In this document: positions 25,961-38,640 of the stretch, in pieces
How the letters are laid out: each line of letters opens with the position of its first letter
Position numbering within the stretch: the first letter of the stretch is position 1
Assembly (NCBI RefSeq): GCF_949628215.1
Contig: NC_134286.1
Span: forward strand, 2,542,001 to 2,606,000
DNA from: Phalacrocorax aristotelis
Lineage: Eukaryota; Chordata; Aves; Suliformes; Phalacrocoracidae
Length of the DNA: 64,000 nt
Direction: 5' to 3'
The notes under the pieces: generated by a model
Seen by the model: only the letters and a program-made list of their open reading frames with translations
Database searches by the model: none
Told to the model about the DNA's origin: nothing
Translations under genes and position numbers: made by a program

Positions 25961-28026
25961 TCGCTGTGCTTAGCTACTGTAAAAATAAGGCCCTTTGAAA
26001 TACCCAAGATAGCTAGAATACAGCTCAAAATCTCATGTACCATTTACAACAGCAGCGTAGCAGATCAGCAGCGCTGCCACGCGTGGCTGAGCACCCCATA
26101 GCGGCGTGGGGCCAAGCGACCCCATACGCCCACACGAGCAATGGGGCGCGGAAAGAGTGCCGTAACCTCCAGGCCACCCATCCCGAAGCGCTGGTCTTTT
26201 TCCATTTCTATTTCTAGACTACTTAATTTTGTATTCAGTGAGGGAGACATAGAAAAAAAGTGCCCCGATCTGCGGCTGGGTGTCCGGTGCTGCCGACCCA
26301 CAAGCTGCGGGTAACCCCATCACAAGGCGTCTGGGGTGAGCCGCAGAGCTTACATCCAGCGTCTATTCCTTAGCAAATGAGTCAAACCCCAGTGCGAGCA
26401 CAAAGCATTGAATATTTCAGTAGCTGGGATGTGATGCCTTTGCCAAAATCCCGAGTTCTGAATTGCCAGCTTTGAAAGTTGTATCTGTTTGAATAACACC
26501 ATCAAGCTATGCTTTAAATCAGCTTTTTAGTTAAAGGAAGATACAAATATTCTCATGTCCACAAAGCATGCCATTAACTGAAAAAATAGAAAGACTCTCT
26601 TGAATGAAGCCTACGGTCTGGTTGGTGAATCTTTAATATGCATCTCTGCAGCTCGGTTCAACACTCAGCAAATTCAAATTCTCTTTGACAGAGTAGACAT
26701 TTTTCATAAAGTATTTATAGCAGCCGAGCGAAATAGCCATATTTCTGGACATCTTAATTCACAAACATTGTTTCTAAAGTAATGGCTTTTTAACTGAGAC
26801 TTTCAGTTGTCTGTTCCAAAATCCCAATCTTCCTTATTTACACTATAAATGTAAAGAGATCAAATAATAAAATTAAACTGGTTCTTCCAGTGGAGAATAC
26901 CTGCATCTATAAGAACATGCGTGTAAATTCTGACTGTTCTGTATGACTTAATTATTTATAAGCAAGGAGCGTAACTGAGTACCGGGGAGGGCTGAGGCTG
27001 CCCAGCCCCGCAGAGGCAGAGGGAAAAAGCAAACCCGAACACGCTCTTCTGCCGCTGAAACGCAGCCAGTCCTCTGGGCATGGCCCCAATGTGGTGAGAA
27101 TAGCTTGTTCTTCAGAGAAAACAGCTTTGATCCATCAATTGATAAAAATCACTACGTGCCGCAACCGACAGCCTTCTACTACACGGGTATTTCTTCTACA
27201 GCTATGTTTCTTTCGATAAGCCAGTAATATTTAAGTGAAAGAAAGCACCAAAATACGACACTATTAACCCATATTCCTTGTTTTCAAACATAATTTCCAT
27301 TTGTTCATAACTCTCTTCATGCTTCCAAGTGCAGATCTCTGAGTGGAAATGGCAACCAAAAATAAGGTTCAAACTCCTCTTTGCTAGGGTTTCTCTGCCT
27401 GGTCTGCACGGGCCTTTGCAAGGCAGGTCGATGCTTCCGTTCAGCCCAGCACCGCAGCCCGTTTCAAACAAGCACCAGTTCCAGCTGCTGGTTGCAAGTG
27501 GCCACATCCCTCCTCGTCTTCCACCAAACCCACTTCGTCCTGACTCAAAGCCAGGATCAAATGCTATTGTCTCTGCACAGATTTCTGCAAATGCCAACAC
27601 AGAATGGGTTTGGTGGTTTGGCTCTTTGGCTTGATTTGGTTTGTTAGGTTTTTTTGTTCCTTTGTTTTTCTCTTTCCCCACCCAAAGGTCTTTTATTTTT
27701 GATTTTTTTAAAATTTCTATTTTATTTTTATTAGCCATCTTTGTCATTATCAGTGGTAAGGCATGTGTGTCACTTGGACTCCTTGTTCGATAGTTCTCGA
27801 ACTGGGATGGAGAGATACTTTGGAAACAAGATGATGCTTCGTAATGAGATATATTCCTTCTTTTCACTAAAAGGAAGGGACTCGTGTAAAGTTAATGATA
27901 GGGCTTGTATTCAAGGAAACATTATTTCACAGGCTCTAGCATTCAGAAGTCCTTAGAAGGTTTGTTGTAGCACACTGGAGGATGCCCGTTCCCTGTCTTT
28001 GCCTCCCTGGCAAAGGTGAAATATTA

Positions 28027-28575
28027 TAATAAAATCACAGAATCATTAAGGTTGGAAAAGACCTCGAGGATCATCAAGTCCAACCCCCAATCCAGGCCTC
28101 CTAAACCATGTCCCCAAGTGCCACATCTACACATCTTTTAAATACCCCCCCAGGGACGGTGACTCCCCCACCTCTCGGGGCAGCCTGTGCCAGGGCCTGA
28201 CCGCTCCTTCAGTGAAGGCATTTTCCCTCATCTCCAACCCAAACCTCCCCTGGCGCAGCTTGAGGCCGTTTCCTCTCGTCCTGTCACTGGTGACCTGGGA
28301 GCAGAGACCAGCCCCCCCCCCACTCCAGCCCCTCTCAGGCAGCTGCAGAGAGCGAGAAGGGCCCCCCTCAGCCCCCTCTTCTCCAGGCTAAACCCCCCCA
28401 GCTCCCTCAGCCGCCCCCCAGCACACTTGTGCTCCAGACCCTGCCCCAGCCCTGCTGCCCTTCTCTGGACACGCTCCAGCCCCTCAAGGCCCTTCTTGTC
28501 CCGAGGGGCCCAAACCTGAGCCCAGCATTCGAGGTGGGGCCTCCCCAGGGCCAAGCACAGGGGCAGCACTGGTAT
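28027..28575 (-). mobile_element. CR1 LINE 3' end fragment
   Basis: The left edge reads as the reverse complement of the well-known CR1 3' terminus (TCACAGAATCATTAAGGTTG, then the GGAAAAGACCT and TCATCAAGTCCAACC words). The element therefore points left, with its tail at about 28027. To the right, the minus strand encodes degenerate C-terminal reverse-transcriptase words, including a [20 protein letters not shown]-like segment near 28360-28410. The copy is 5' truncated, as most CR1 insertions are, and carries long C-runs, for example near 28312, that break the frame. It is the best-preserved repeat in the window. Confidence 0.92.
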
Positions 28576-31564
28576 TTCACCTTTCTCCAGTATTCAGTGT
28601 CAGTGCCAGCTGGGGACTCAGCTTCACGACTCCTCTTTGGAGCCACATAGCAAAAATAGATATGGAGAGCGTCTATGAAAGACTAACACATATGCTAATG
28701 ACTCATTAGCACAGAGGGGCATTTTAGAGCTAGTCCTGTAGCCATGGTGAAGGTTTTTCATCAGGTCTATGTTATTTTTCACCTCTTGCTTTAAGGAAAG
28801 TTTAATTGAATACATGCCAATCTAGGCCAGGATTTATGTTTCGAGCCAGCTGCTGTGCAGCAGCCACTAACACACCCCCACTTTGCCATTTAGAAGTCAA
28901 TAACCCCGGCATGTATTTCTTTTACGACTCAAAGGCTGTTATCTCCACTCCTCAAAAGGATGTCCCAGTACAGACAACATAGGTTCATTTTTCTTTCAGA
29001 TGAGAATTGCCATAATGGAGTATTTACGGTCTGGTCCAGAGTGCAGAGGCCACAGCTGATTTTGGTGGCGTGAATTTTTGCTGTCTTCCTCCCAGCCTGA
29101 GCTCCAGGTGAAGACCAGCTGGTTTATCTCCAGCACTGATTTCCAACAACTCGCAAAACCTCCTTTTCTTTCACGGGGATCTCAAGTTTTAGCTGATCTT
29201 CAAGACCAGGATGTGTTCAGTAACCCTAAATGATCTGCTTTCATTAGGGTTTTGCTCTTCAATGTCTTTTATTTAAGCATTTCAAAGGCCTTTAATTAAA
29301 CCTCACAACCCTCCCAAGCTGGTGGCAGTATCCCTATTATTTTGCACAGGCCTCATTGAACCGCAGAGGTTAAGAGGCCCAAAAAAATGAAATAATAGGA
29401 CTTGTGAACATGTATCTGTGTCTCTAACTATATTCCTCCAGTGAGGGCGTGAAACAGCCTCGAGGGAACAACTGCAAACTGGGACCAGACATACTAGTTG
29501 GTTTTGTTCTGTTTTCACTGGGACACCTCCTGAAATGCCCAGCCCTGAAGCTGCCCTCCTTCGTCCCCTCTCTTGGTACCCCAGTGATGGGAATAATTAG
29601 CTTTCATATTAGCAGACACAGAAAAGCAGGGAAGAGACAAAATTCTCCATCTTACGGGTGATTTTAATTTCCTTTCACTCAGTAGAAGAAGTCCTGTTGT
29701 TGGAGGACAAGACCCTCTGAGGGATGCGTGGAGGACCAGGGCTGCTCCTCAACCCTTCCTTCCTGGTGGTGGTTTTGTTGTGAAGGAGTCCTATTTTTGT
29801 CCCTTGGAATACCACAGATATTTCAGACTTCTGACCGATTAGCTCCATCTGCTATAAGCCACAGGGATATGATTTGCTGCCATTAAAGTTGTTGGTTTTA
29901 ACTGTGATTTCAGTGGCAGGAAGATGAAAATCTAACAAATGTAAAAGCCTATGCCCGAGCATCTGCATTTTATAAGTCACTTGATATTTTTCATTTTAAA
30001 TTACTCCAATAAATGTGGCTTGCTGGTCAATTTAGCAATATAAGTGCTTCTGATGAGCGCTCAGTGCAAGACAAATAAGCAGGTTTCAGCAATAGGACTC
30101 TTAATGTTTCATAGAAATTATTAAAAAATCCTAAGTGAGTGTTGCTTCCCACTAATTGCCGGTTTACAGTCATGTTCCCATTGCTTCCTTAGGGAGTTTC
30201 ACCATTCAGACCTTTAAAAAATAGACGAGGAGCTTAGAGAAGACATTTGCTATGATTGATTGGATGTAGACATCTATTAAAAAAAATGAGTGTGGGAAAA
30301 CGCAAGCAATATCTCTGAGTTTCTCTGAGTTTTATGGGCAGCCGAAGACTTGGCTGCCGTCGTTACTGAAATACGCTGCCTGTAGGCAAAGATTTCCATT
30401 AGCAGTGCATCAGTCACGTGGGCAGAGAACGAGATAAAAAATTGTTCCTTTGTACAATGTTCAGCAGAGGTAATTAATTGGGGATCGATTCAGAAGTAAT
30501 CTAACTCCTTTTAAGTTCACAGTGATAAAATTATGATGGATGGGATGGAGCAGGAGAAATTCCAGCCTGGCCAGACACAAAATGTGCGGGAAAAGCCAGC
30601 CTGCCCCGAGACTTTCCCAAGCATTTCCAAACACGGGTATGGACAGTAATTTTTTGTATTAACTCTCAGTAGTGGCACTTCCCTCCCCATTTCAGCTGTG
30701 GAGCCCATTGCAGTGTTGATGCTCTTGCAGTATTGCTGTGAGCGGCAGCAGAGGGCTCATGCCTCATTCTTCTGAGACAAGACTATTTAAAGCATGCAAA
30801 TGGTAATTATTTATAAACCACCTTTATAAGCCGCATCTTTTTTTCTGTCTGCATAATTTTTCCTGCCTCTGAAAGACGATGCAATTAATGCTGTTGTGTC
30901 ACAGGCCCATCCTGTCCCTACCTGTGATCCTTATGGAAAAATTGGTGCCATCTACTGCTATTCTTTCAGCACAGCATCCCTGATTTCAGAGGATTACTGC
31001 TGAACATCTGCTCTGCAACTTCAGCCTATTCCCTCTCTTTCCTCTTTGCCACGCAGCTTTGCTGACCCTGAGATCCTCTGACTGGGAATTCCCCAATTAA
31101 CAGTGTCCTCATTGCTTCTCCCAAGCCACCCAGGGCCATGGTTTCACCAGCCTGAACTATTCCCTTTAATACCCATTTCTGAGCCAATTATGTAGCAAGA
31201 AACTCGACAGGCGGAGAAGCATCCCTGCTGACGGTGATAAGCGGAGCAGACGTCAGCGGGATGTCAGCAGGTCGGATGCATGCCGCCCGTCTCCAGGACC
31301 AGGAGGGATGCGTGGATCTGCACATGCATTTGAAACCTGGGGACTAAAAGTAGATTAAATCCAGGCAATAAAGTCCCACCGCAGAATTTAATAGTCCCTT
31401 TGCCAGTTTCTGAGGTGTTGCTACAAAACAAGAATTTTTAATTCTGTTATTCAGTAATGAAGAAGGACCAAGACAGAGCAGGCACGCGGTGGAGAGCCAG
31501 ACCAGAGTGGCAGCCCAGGATCTGAATGCAGAGCTCGCTTTTCACATCAGCATGTAGAGCCTCG

Positions 31565-31636
31565 GTTGGGTTGATGGTTGGACTTGATGACCCTAGAGGT
31601 CTTTTCTAACCTTAATGAGTCTATCATTCTATATTT
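31565..31636 (+). mobile_element. CR1 3' tail remnant
   Basis: About 70 bases match the end of CR1 in forward orientation: GGTTGGACTTGATGACCCTA, then AGAGGTCTTTTCTAACCTTA and a decayed ATTCTAT tail. Only the extreme 3' end remains. Confidence 0.85.
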
Positions 31637-34600
31637 CTTGTGCGCTAAATTTTAATTTTTTTTTTAATTTAAGTTTCTTGTTGGCTCCTGGGGGAAATAG
31701 TGGTGGAAAAAATGCATTCACGTATAGTCATCATATGCTGTAAAATAGTAAAGCAGTGCTGAAGCAAAGGAGGTTGCCAGCACAATAACTCTGCAGCAAA
31801 TCTTTCCCAAAATTTTCTGTGAAAACTCCCGAATTCCCTGAGCCCTCTGGATCCCGGTGACAATACTAACAAAAGTCATCCCCACTCTTGTATTTTGTCT
31901 AACTGATATGTCTTCTTCACGTTCAGATCTTTGTTATGTCTTGGTTCATCATCAGCACCCAAAGTTTGATGGCTCAGAGCACGTAGCTTGGGTTTTACCA
32001 GGACGCAGGACTGTGATGTATGGATAAAGGAAAATAATCTAAAAAATCAGTTTTTGCCAAGGCTTGAGAAAAACACATTAAGATAAGAGATCAGCTCCTG
32101 CACGGCTGTCACAGTGTTGGTGGCCATGGAGGCTGCTTCTGTGCCGTGTAAGCAAAAGTCTTTTTCAGTTTTGACATGTATTTCTGCAATTTGAATTGTA
32201 CGCGAAAATATAGACTATCAGCCTATCCTTCAAATAATTGCAATACTCCACCATATGCTACCAAACTAAAACGTAGCCATTTTTGTGATCATAGAAGTGC
32301 TTTGCAGCTATAGGTAATAAAAATGCTTCAGACAGAGCTAACTGCCGCTCTCCAGAGACAACAGAGTCATTACAACCCTCTAACTTTATAGACTCTTATT
32401 TTCATTAGTTTTTTATTTAAAGAAAGACTAAAAACCCCACACTTCGGTGGTGCAGCACACTCACAAATAGTTAGTGCAAAGCCCCAGGAAAGTCTGTTTT
32501 GAATCAGAAATGAATTTCATTTTGCAGCACACCTCCCCAGTCTTCCCAAAAGACTGCCCAGAATTACAGATTTCAGGCAGAACACTGGCTGTGAGCAAGC
32601 AGAAGGTACTCTGATGACAATATATTATAGACGTGGTCCGTATCTCCAGTCCGTGATGGGAGATAGGCAGATGGGTTACCCACCTGGCAGGTAATCCTTC
32701 ACCTTCTCCCCGGTGAAGTGATTGGGAGCATCGGTGGTTTCATTGCTTCCTCCGGGGAGGGTTTGAGCCCTCCTGATGCCATGGAAGCCGTGCCGCTGAT
32801 TTCCTTGAGCCTCGCGCGCTGTTTGAGCTCTCCCGGATGCGCCGCAGCCCGCCGTGTGCATCCCTGGGTGCGCTACAGCCCTGCATCCCTCCTGGCAGCC
32901 CCCGCTGCTGCCGGGCTCGCCTAACACCCTTCCTCCTTCCCTGCCAGGCACAACACTCATTTTTATTTTTCTTTTCTTGGCGATGTCTCAGGCGGTGCCA
33001 GAAGACGGGCATGCCTGGGCATCCCGGCATTTGCCCATTTGCTTATGTCGGCATAGGGTGAGGCACCTCCTGAACGTTTGCCTGACATGGGCGACGCCAG
33101 GACCTGGATTGCTTGGTAAGGGATGAATAAAATTATTTTCTACTAATATCAAGGGAATTAGTAGCAAGAGGAATTGTTTGTGCACTTTCAGTCGGCCTCT
33201 AATCTCGTTTAATGGGCTGCGATGGGTTCCACTTGTGGGAAATGAATAGGAGAGCAAGATCAAACCTCTTCTCCTCCCGGTGCTCAAAGCAGAGCTGAGG
33301 AGATCAACACTGAATGTATTGATCAACATTGAATACGACATTTGATAGGCGTGGAAGTAGTAGGAATTTGATACTGTATCAACCTATCAAAGAGTATCAA
33401 ATAGGAAATGATTTCAAACGTAAGAGGTTGCAGGGGGCTCCTTCCTCGGTGATACCACAAAAGGAAGATGAAAGGTGGTTTTGAAAGAAAAAAATAAGCT
33501 TCATTTGGCCTACTAGTGAAAAGCGAATGAGAAAGTTTTAACCTATTGATTTGGGGCAAGGCATAATGTGTCGCAATGAGCCGTTTCAGCGCTCTGAGGC
33601 TGTGTGTTGAGTTAAAGCAGCATTCAGCACGCCCGCACTGAGACTGGGAAACTCTCTTCTTTCAAACGCCTGTTTTCTTTGGCTAGTGTATGAATCGTAC
33701 GCATTGTTTCCTTGCTAGCAAGCTGCCTGAGCAAAAGGCTTTCCAACATGGAAATTATTCGCCATTTTACAAATAAAGTTATTCGATTGTATTCAGTGAG
33801 GGATTTCAGAAAAAGGGCATTTGCTCCAATTTTCATCATTCCTCGTTTTCCCTCTTTCCGCGCAGTTGCAAGGCATTATGTCGTGGCTTGTTTCCAGCAT
33901 TAACATAAAGGGAAACATTGTGCATGATGTAAATCCCAGCTCAACCCCTGCCCCTCTGCAGGAGCAGAAGCACGAGCCCCAGTGCCCAGGCTGTCCAGAA
34001 ACCACTGCCTGGGCACAGTTGGGTTTTCTTTGGACTCTCTGCAAACTTACAGCAAACAGACATATTTTGCCCCATTTTTTTCCTGATAAAAAGCTATTTT
34101 CCAAAAAGCATGTATTAGCTGGGAGGAGCTTGAGCAGTTTTACTCTTACCATCCTGTGCTGAGGTCGTGCCGCCCACCCTGGGACCCACATTTGGCTACA
34201 CCCCAGTTTCAGTGCTGAATGCCCCCCAGTAAAGCAGGTGCTGCGAGGACATCCCTGACGCAGAGGTTTGCCTTCGCTCACGTGCGGCGCTGCCACCATC
34301 ACCAGCTGCCAAACAGACCCCGAGCTTCCCAGGGCGAAGGGGGGTCGCAGGCGAGCAATTAGGAAGGACCAGCCCATAGCGTCCACTCTTGCCAGCGCCC
34401 CTGCTCCTGAAGGGGGTAAAAAAGCATCTGCCATCCGCAATATCAACCTTTTTATTTTCCTTTCGACTTCCTAAAACCTAACGACTCCTAAATCACTTTA
34501 AATAAAGTTTTGAGGGGAAAAAATTTTCTCCTAAGACTCGGACGATCACAATTCCGAGTGAATTTTTATGGCCGCGCTATAAAGTGGTGGTAATGGAAAT

Positions 34601-35309
34601 GCTGACAATCCTTTAGCCACAGTGGTCCCAGCTGGCCCCTCTGATAATAAATTACATGAAATGAGGAGTAAACAGGGCTTTCTGATTCACCAGGGCTGTG
34701 TGCAACAGAGTGGTAAAAACAAGTTGGATTTTCACCACTGCCGTGTGGTTTTTTCCCCCAGCTTCTGTTCTGACCCGATGGCTGGAATGTTTTAAATTAG
34801 TGTTGGGGGTGTGTTAAGATTTTATACTGTGAATATTTCAACATATATGAATCTTTAATACACTGCTGCTCAGCTTAGCTCAGGAAATTTGAAAATTATC
34901 GTGTAGCGACGATACAGCTTTAATAAAAACATTGTTATATGATGTACCAGCAAAATAACAAGCTTAAATTTGTCAAAGTGCTGGCTGCGTGCTTGCAATC
35001 AATTTAGGTTTGTACAAATGCAAAAATGTTCCCCTTGGGAATGTGCTAGATATCAGGTTTTTCCAGTGCCTATGGAACATTATAAAGGGCTCAAAAGTGA
35101 CCCAAAACAGCATGCATATGGATGTTCTGCTGCACAATCTATTAAAATCTTCCCAATTTAAAATACTTTTGACCAAACAAGTGAAAATGCTTTAATACCC
35201 GAACACAAACCGGAAAAAATGGGGGTCATCCAGTTCTGGAGCAGTGAATTCACAGGTTACCCGGGAAGAGCCCGGCACAGCCAGGCGCCGGAGCTGGGCC
35301 GCGAGCATC

Positions 35310-35430
35310 TCAGCTGCACAGCATATGCTAATAAGTTCCATTATTTAATAATAAACAGCAACATTTAATTAGTGCAACCATTACTCTGCATAAAATGCTT
35401 TAATTACCCTGAAGGCTGGTGGAAACAAGC
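35310..35430. other. Candidate conserved non-coding element
   Basis: A compact block with ATATGCTAAT, TTTAATAATAAAC, TTTAATTAGTGC and CTTTAATTACC words, dense in homeodomain and POU-type cores. It has no open frame and no repeat identity. Confidence 0.22.
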
Positions 35431-38400
35431 CAGTCTGGGGTGAGGTTGAGTGGGAGGCTCAGCTCTCATCCGTGCACTGAGCCGTGGCCATCAGCAAAGA
35501 CAGGCAGGGATTCGCCTTTGGTGCCTTCACTCACAGGTTAATTATACACTGAAATCGCTTTGGTTTGGGTTTGTGTTGGCGGGGTGGGGCACTCTCAGTT
35601 TCTCCTTGGCTGTGTGTCCGCAAGAGGCTGTCGCTGCTGCTGGGTGAGGAAGGCTGTCGTCGGTGGCTGGCTCCAGCCGCGCTTGTGCAAGTGCACAAGC
35701 GTGCAAGGCGCCGGCAGAGCGCTCCTCCCTGCGCAGCCATGGGCCCTCTTGGATGGTGCAGAGACACCAGAGTTTGGAGGAAATGAATGAAGATCTTTAG
35801 TGCACAAAATGTCAAGACTGACATTTCACTTATATTTTCAGCCTATCACAACAATTTCCACTTATTTCCCGCCTCTCCCTAGATAAAACCACTCAGACAC
35901 TTAGCGAAGGTGCATGCTAAAGAAGCAAAAGTAGTTGCAGTCGCAGGCGTTGTTTTAAAATATGCTGGGTGGAGACAATCCGTGGGTTCTTCTCCCATGA
36001 ACCGCCAGCCTCTGTAGAAGCTGAGCGAGGCTGCCCCGGCGCCGGCTGGTTGGTGTGGCACGTCTGCACGGTGACGGTGCAGGTTGAATTCATGAGCCAG
36101 GAGTTCAGCCCCGTCATTCTCTTGCACCCTGCATGCCACAGCACGCAGCCTCCCTGCAAACCATCCACGTTGCCCCCAGTTCTTTCTTCTGCCCTGGCAC
36201 TTCTCCAAAATGCATCTTCAGACCTGCTCCTAATTTTGGCCAGTTTTTCCTTGCCATCTGCAGGTCAGGGCATGGGGCTGTCCACCGGCACGGGGCTGCG
36301 GACATCCCTGCAGCCGCGCCGAGCCGGGAGGAGGCATGGCTCCAGCCTTCATCTCCTCCAGCATCCCTTGCCCAAACAGTCGCTCCCCATCCTTCAGCTC
36401 AGGAGGAGTCTAAGTGAGGGATTTGTAGCTTTCTGGAGGCGTCCATCTGCCGTGGCTGTTCCTGGAGGAGCACGCGTGAATTCACACGTAAATAATACCT
36501 TGTGTCATCACCGGTGGAGACACTAGTCCTTGGTACCCGTGTGGCAGATGGGCTAGAGGAGTCTCATCAGCACCCTCGGTGTTGCCAAGTGGCTAAGTGG
36601 CCGCATGCGTTGTCACTGCACAGGAGAGTAATTTTGGGACACTGCATGTTTCCAGCTGAAAAAGCGATGAAGCAGCCGGACTGGAGTGAAATTACAGCTC
36701 ACGGTTTATCCTGGGCCAGGTAAATTGAGGCAGGATGTGAATCCCGGGGTGGAGCCCACCAGGAACCACCTCTCGGGTTTTCCTTCACTCCTAAGCCTGG
36801 CTTGTACATCCACCTGCCCCAAAATCGGCTGTCCCCAAACCCAGAAGGAAGATTTAGTGCACAAGAGTGAAAAATATCTTCCAGCTTTGCCAATGTTAGA
36901 TTTGCTCAGGAATTTTTCAAAAACTTTTTTCATCAGTTAGTCAAGTCTTTCGTTGTTAATTATTTTCATTAACCTGCTTTTCTCAAGCCAGTATTTTGAA
37001 ATTGCTGAAAACTTTTTTTTTAGCCTTTTCTAAATGAAAAGTAGCCATTTAAAGAAAAAAAAACCACCCCCAAACCGAACAAAAACACATTTATCAATAA
37101 CATACATGTGAAGAAACAGATTATGATGAAAACACTTGAAAGAAACTGTATTTTCTTAACTTTGTGACATGGGTCAGGGACATTTCAAGACCTTAAAAAT
37201 GTTCATGGAAGGAGAAAACTAGCACCTGCCCAACTCCCTTGTGGTGCCGGTGTCTAGAAATGGGGGATATGGTGAGAAATGTCTACGAGAGCCATGGCCC
37301 AGCGTGCCGGGTCCGGGGGTACCACCCGGCTGTGTGCTGGGCACGGTGCTGGCACCGCGGCCCATAGGTTTGTGTAATACCTCCCACGTCCCCAGGAACC
37401 CACCGCTTTGCTGGTGGACGCAAGGGGAGGCCCCGCCAGCTCTTCTGGTTCCTGCCTGGGTGGAGAATGGGGAGGAGTGGACGTGGATTGCTCATCTCTG
37501 TTGCATACCCATTAATTATAAAAAGCTTTTGATGTCCAGGCTGCACGTCCTGGCACAAAGACGCTTGCCCCGTCTGCCCTCTGCTCGGCTGCAGGACAGG
37601 ACCTGCAGAGCAGAGGAGAGCTCAAAATACGAGGCTGTGTCTTCATCCGTTTCACCTCTGAGGAAACGGCACAGGTAGCTTGAATTTCTTCAAAGCCTCC
37701 CCATCTCTCATGGTTGCAGTCAGCTGCCCGAGTCGATTGATAAAGGGGCATAAATGGCACTGGAGGAAAAGCTGTCCTCTCCCTACTGACGCTCTTGTCA
37801 GTGACCACATACGTTGCAAAAACATTAAAATAAATTGTAAACGTCTGGTTTTATAACAAATTCATATTTTGCAAGTTTGAAAACTTCAGTTTCTTGTGGA
37901 ACGTATTTTCTTCCTGGAACTTTGTGCCTCTGCCTTTATTCATCAGAAATGTTTTAGTCTTAATTTAACATTATTCTGTTGCTGCTTTATGGATGAGAAA
38001 CACATTGCTCTCTCCTCTGCTTGCATCTGCCACGAAAACAAAAAGACGATGTTCGGCACCTGTCCCTGCTTCACAACCAGCTGAAACGAAATTCGATTCA
38101 ACGGTCGCTAAACAAAGTGCAAGCAATGACTCAGTATGGAAATAAGACTTGTTTCTTTTTAACTCTATTATGTGATAGCACAAGAGAGCGGGCATGCTTT
38201 CTTGTACGGCGGTGTATATATGGTGCGCCTATTTCAAAATCTTCCCCCAATGCTTCCTCAACAACTCTGAGACAAAAGGAAAAAATACTGTATTTCTCTC
38301 CTGTGCATCTGTTCTATTCGCTATTTACATTTTTTAAACTTTAACTAGGCATGGTCAAAATACAAGAAAATGGAACAAAAATAGAGGAGAAGTCTCAAGT

Positions 38401-38469
38401 CCCGGGCTGCAGCCAACCTGCGCTTGAATCTTCCGAGTATCTGCCAAACGTTTAGCAGAAACTTGTCTC

Positions 38470-38640
38470 TCAGACCCCCAGAGGGGTGGCTGCCCTGAGA
38501 CTGTGAAGGCTCCATCCCTGAAGGTTGTCAAGACTTGGCTGAGCAAAGCCCCAGCTGACCTGGGCCGGCAACAGCCGCGCACCCGTCGGGATGCTGGACT
38601 GGATGAGCCCCACAGGTCCCTTCCCATCAGCATTGCTACG
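38470..38640 (+). mobile_element. CR1 3' fragment, old copy
   Basis: In forward orientation the text resembles the CR1 C-terminal and 3' region: GAAGGCTCCATCCCTGAAGG, GTCAAGACTTGGCTGAGCAA, then GCTGGACTGGATGAGCCCCA and GGTCCCTTCCCATCAG. It is more divergent than the copy at 28 kb and lacks the terminal short repeats. Confidence 0.7.

Larger units (their letters stand above)
14184..28026. other. Intergenic DNA without recognisable genes
   Basis: No gene is supported here. Contents that can be named are a (TA)n microsatellite near 14290, an A-run plus short GCAAA repeats near 23570-23615, poly-T and poly-A runs near 21790 and 21955, and AT-rich candidate conserved blocks at about 21360-21560 and 25250-25960. 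The longest open frame (23063-23797, + strand) runs through GC-rich, low-complexity DNA, has no recognisable domain and is overlapped by other open frames in all directions, so I do not call it. Confidence 0.6.

Noticed and set aside
27202-27867. 221-codon minus-strand frame
   Set aside because: No recognisable family. It crosses A/T-rich low-complexity DNA near 27640-27720, and nothing nearby supports a promoter or exon borders.
33793-34446. 217-codon minus-strand frame
   Set aside because: No domain or homology that I recognise. Length is within what chance allows over 64 kb in six frames.
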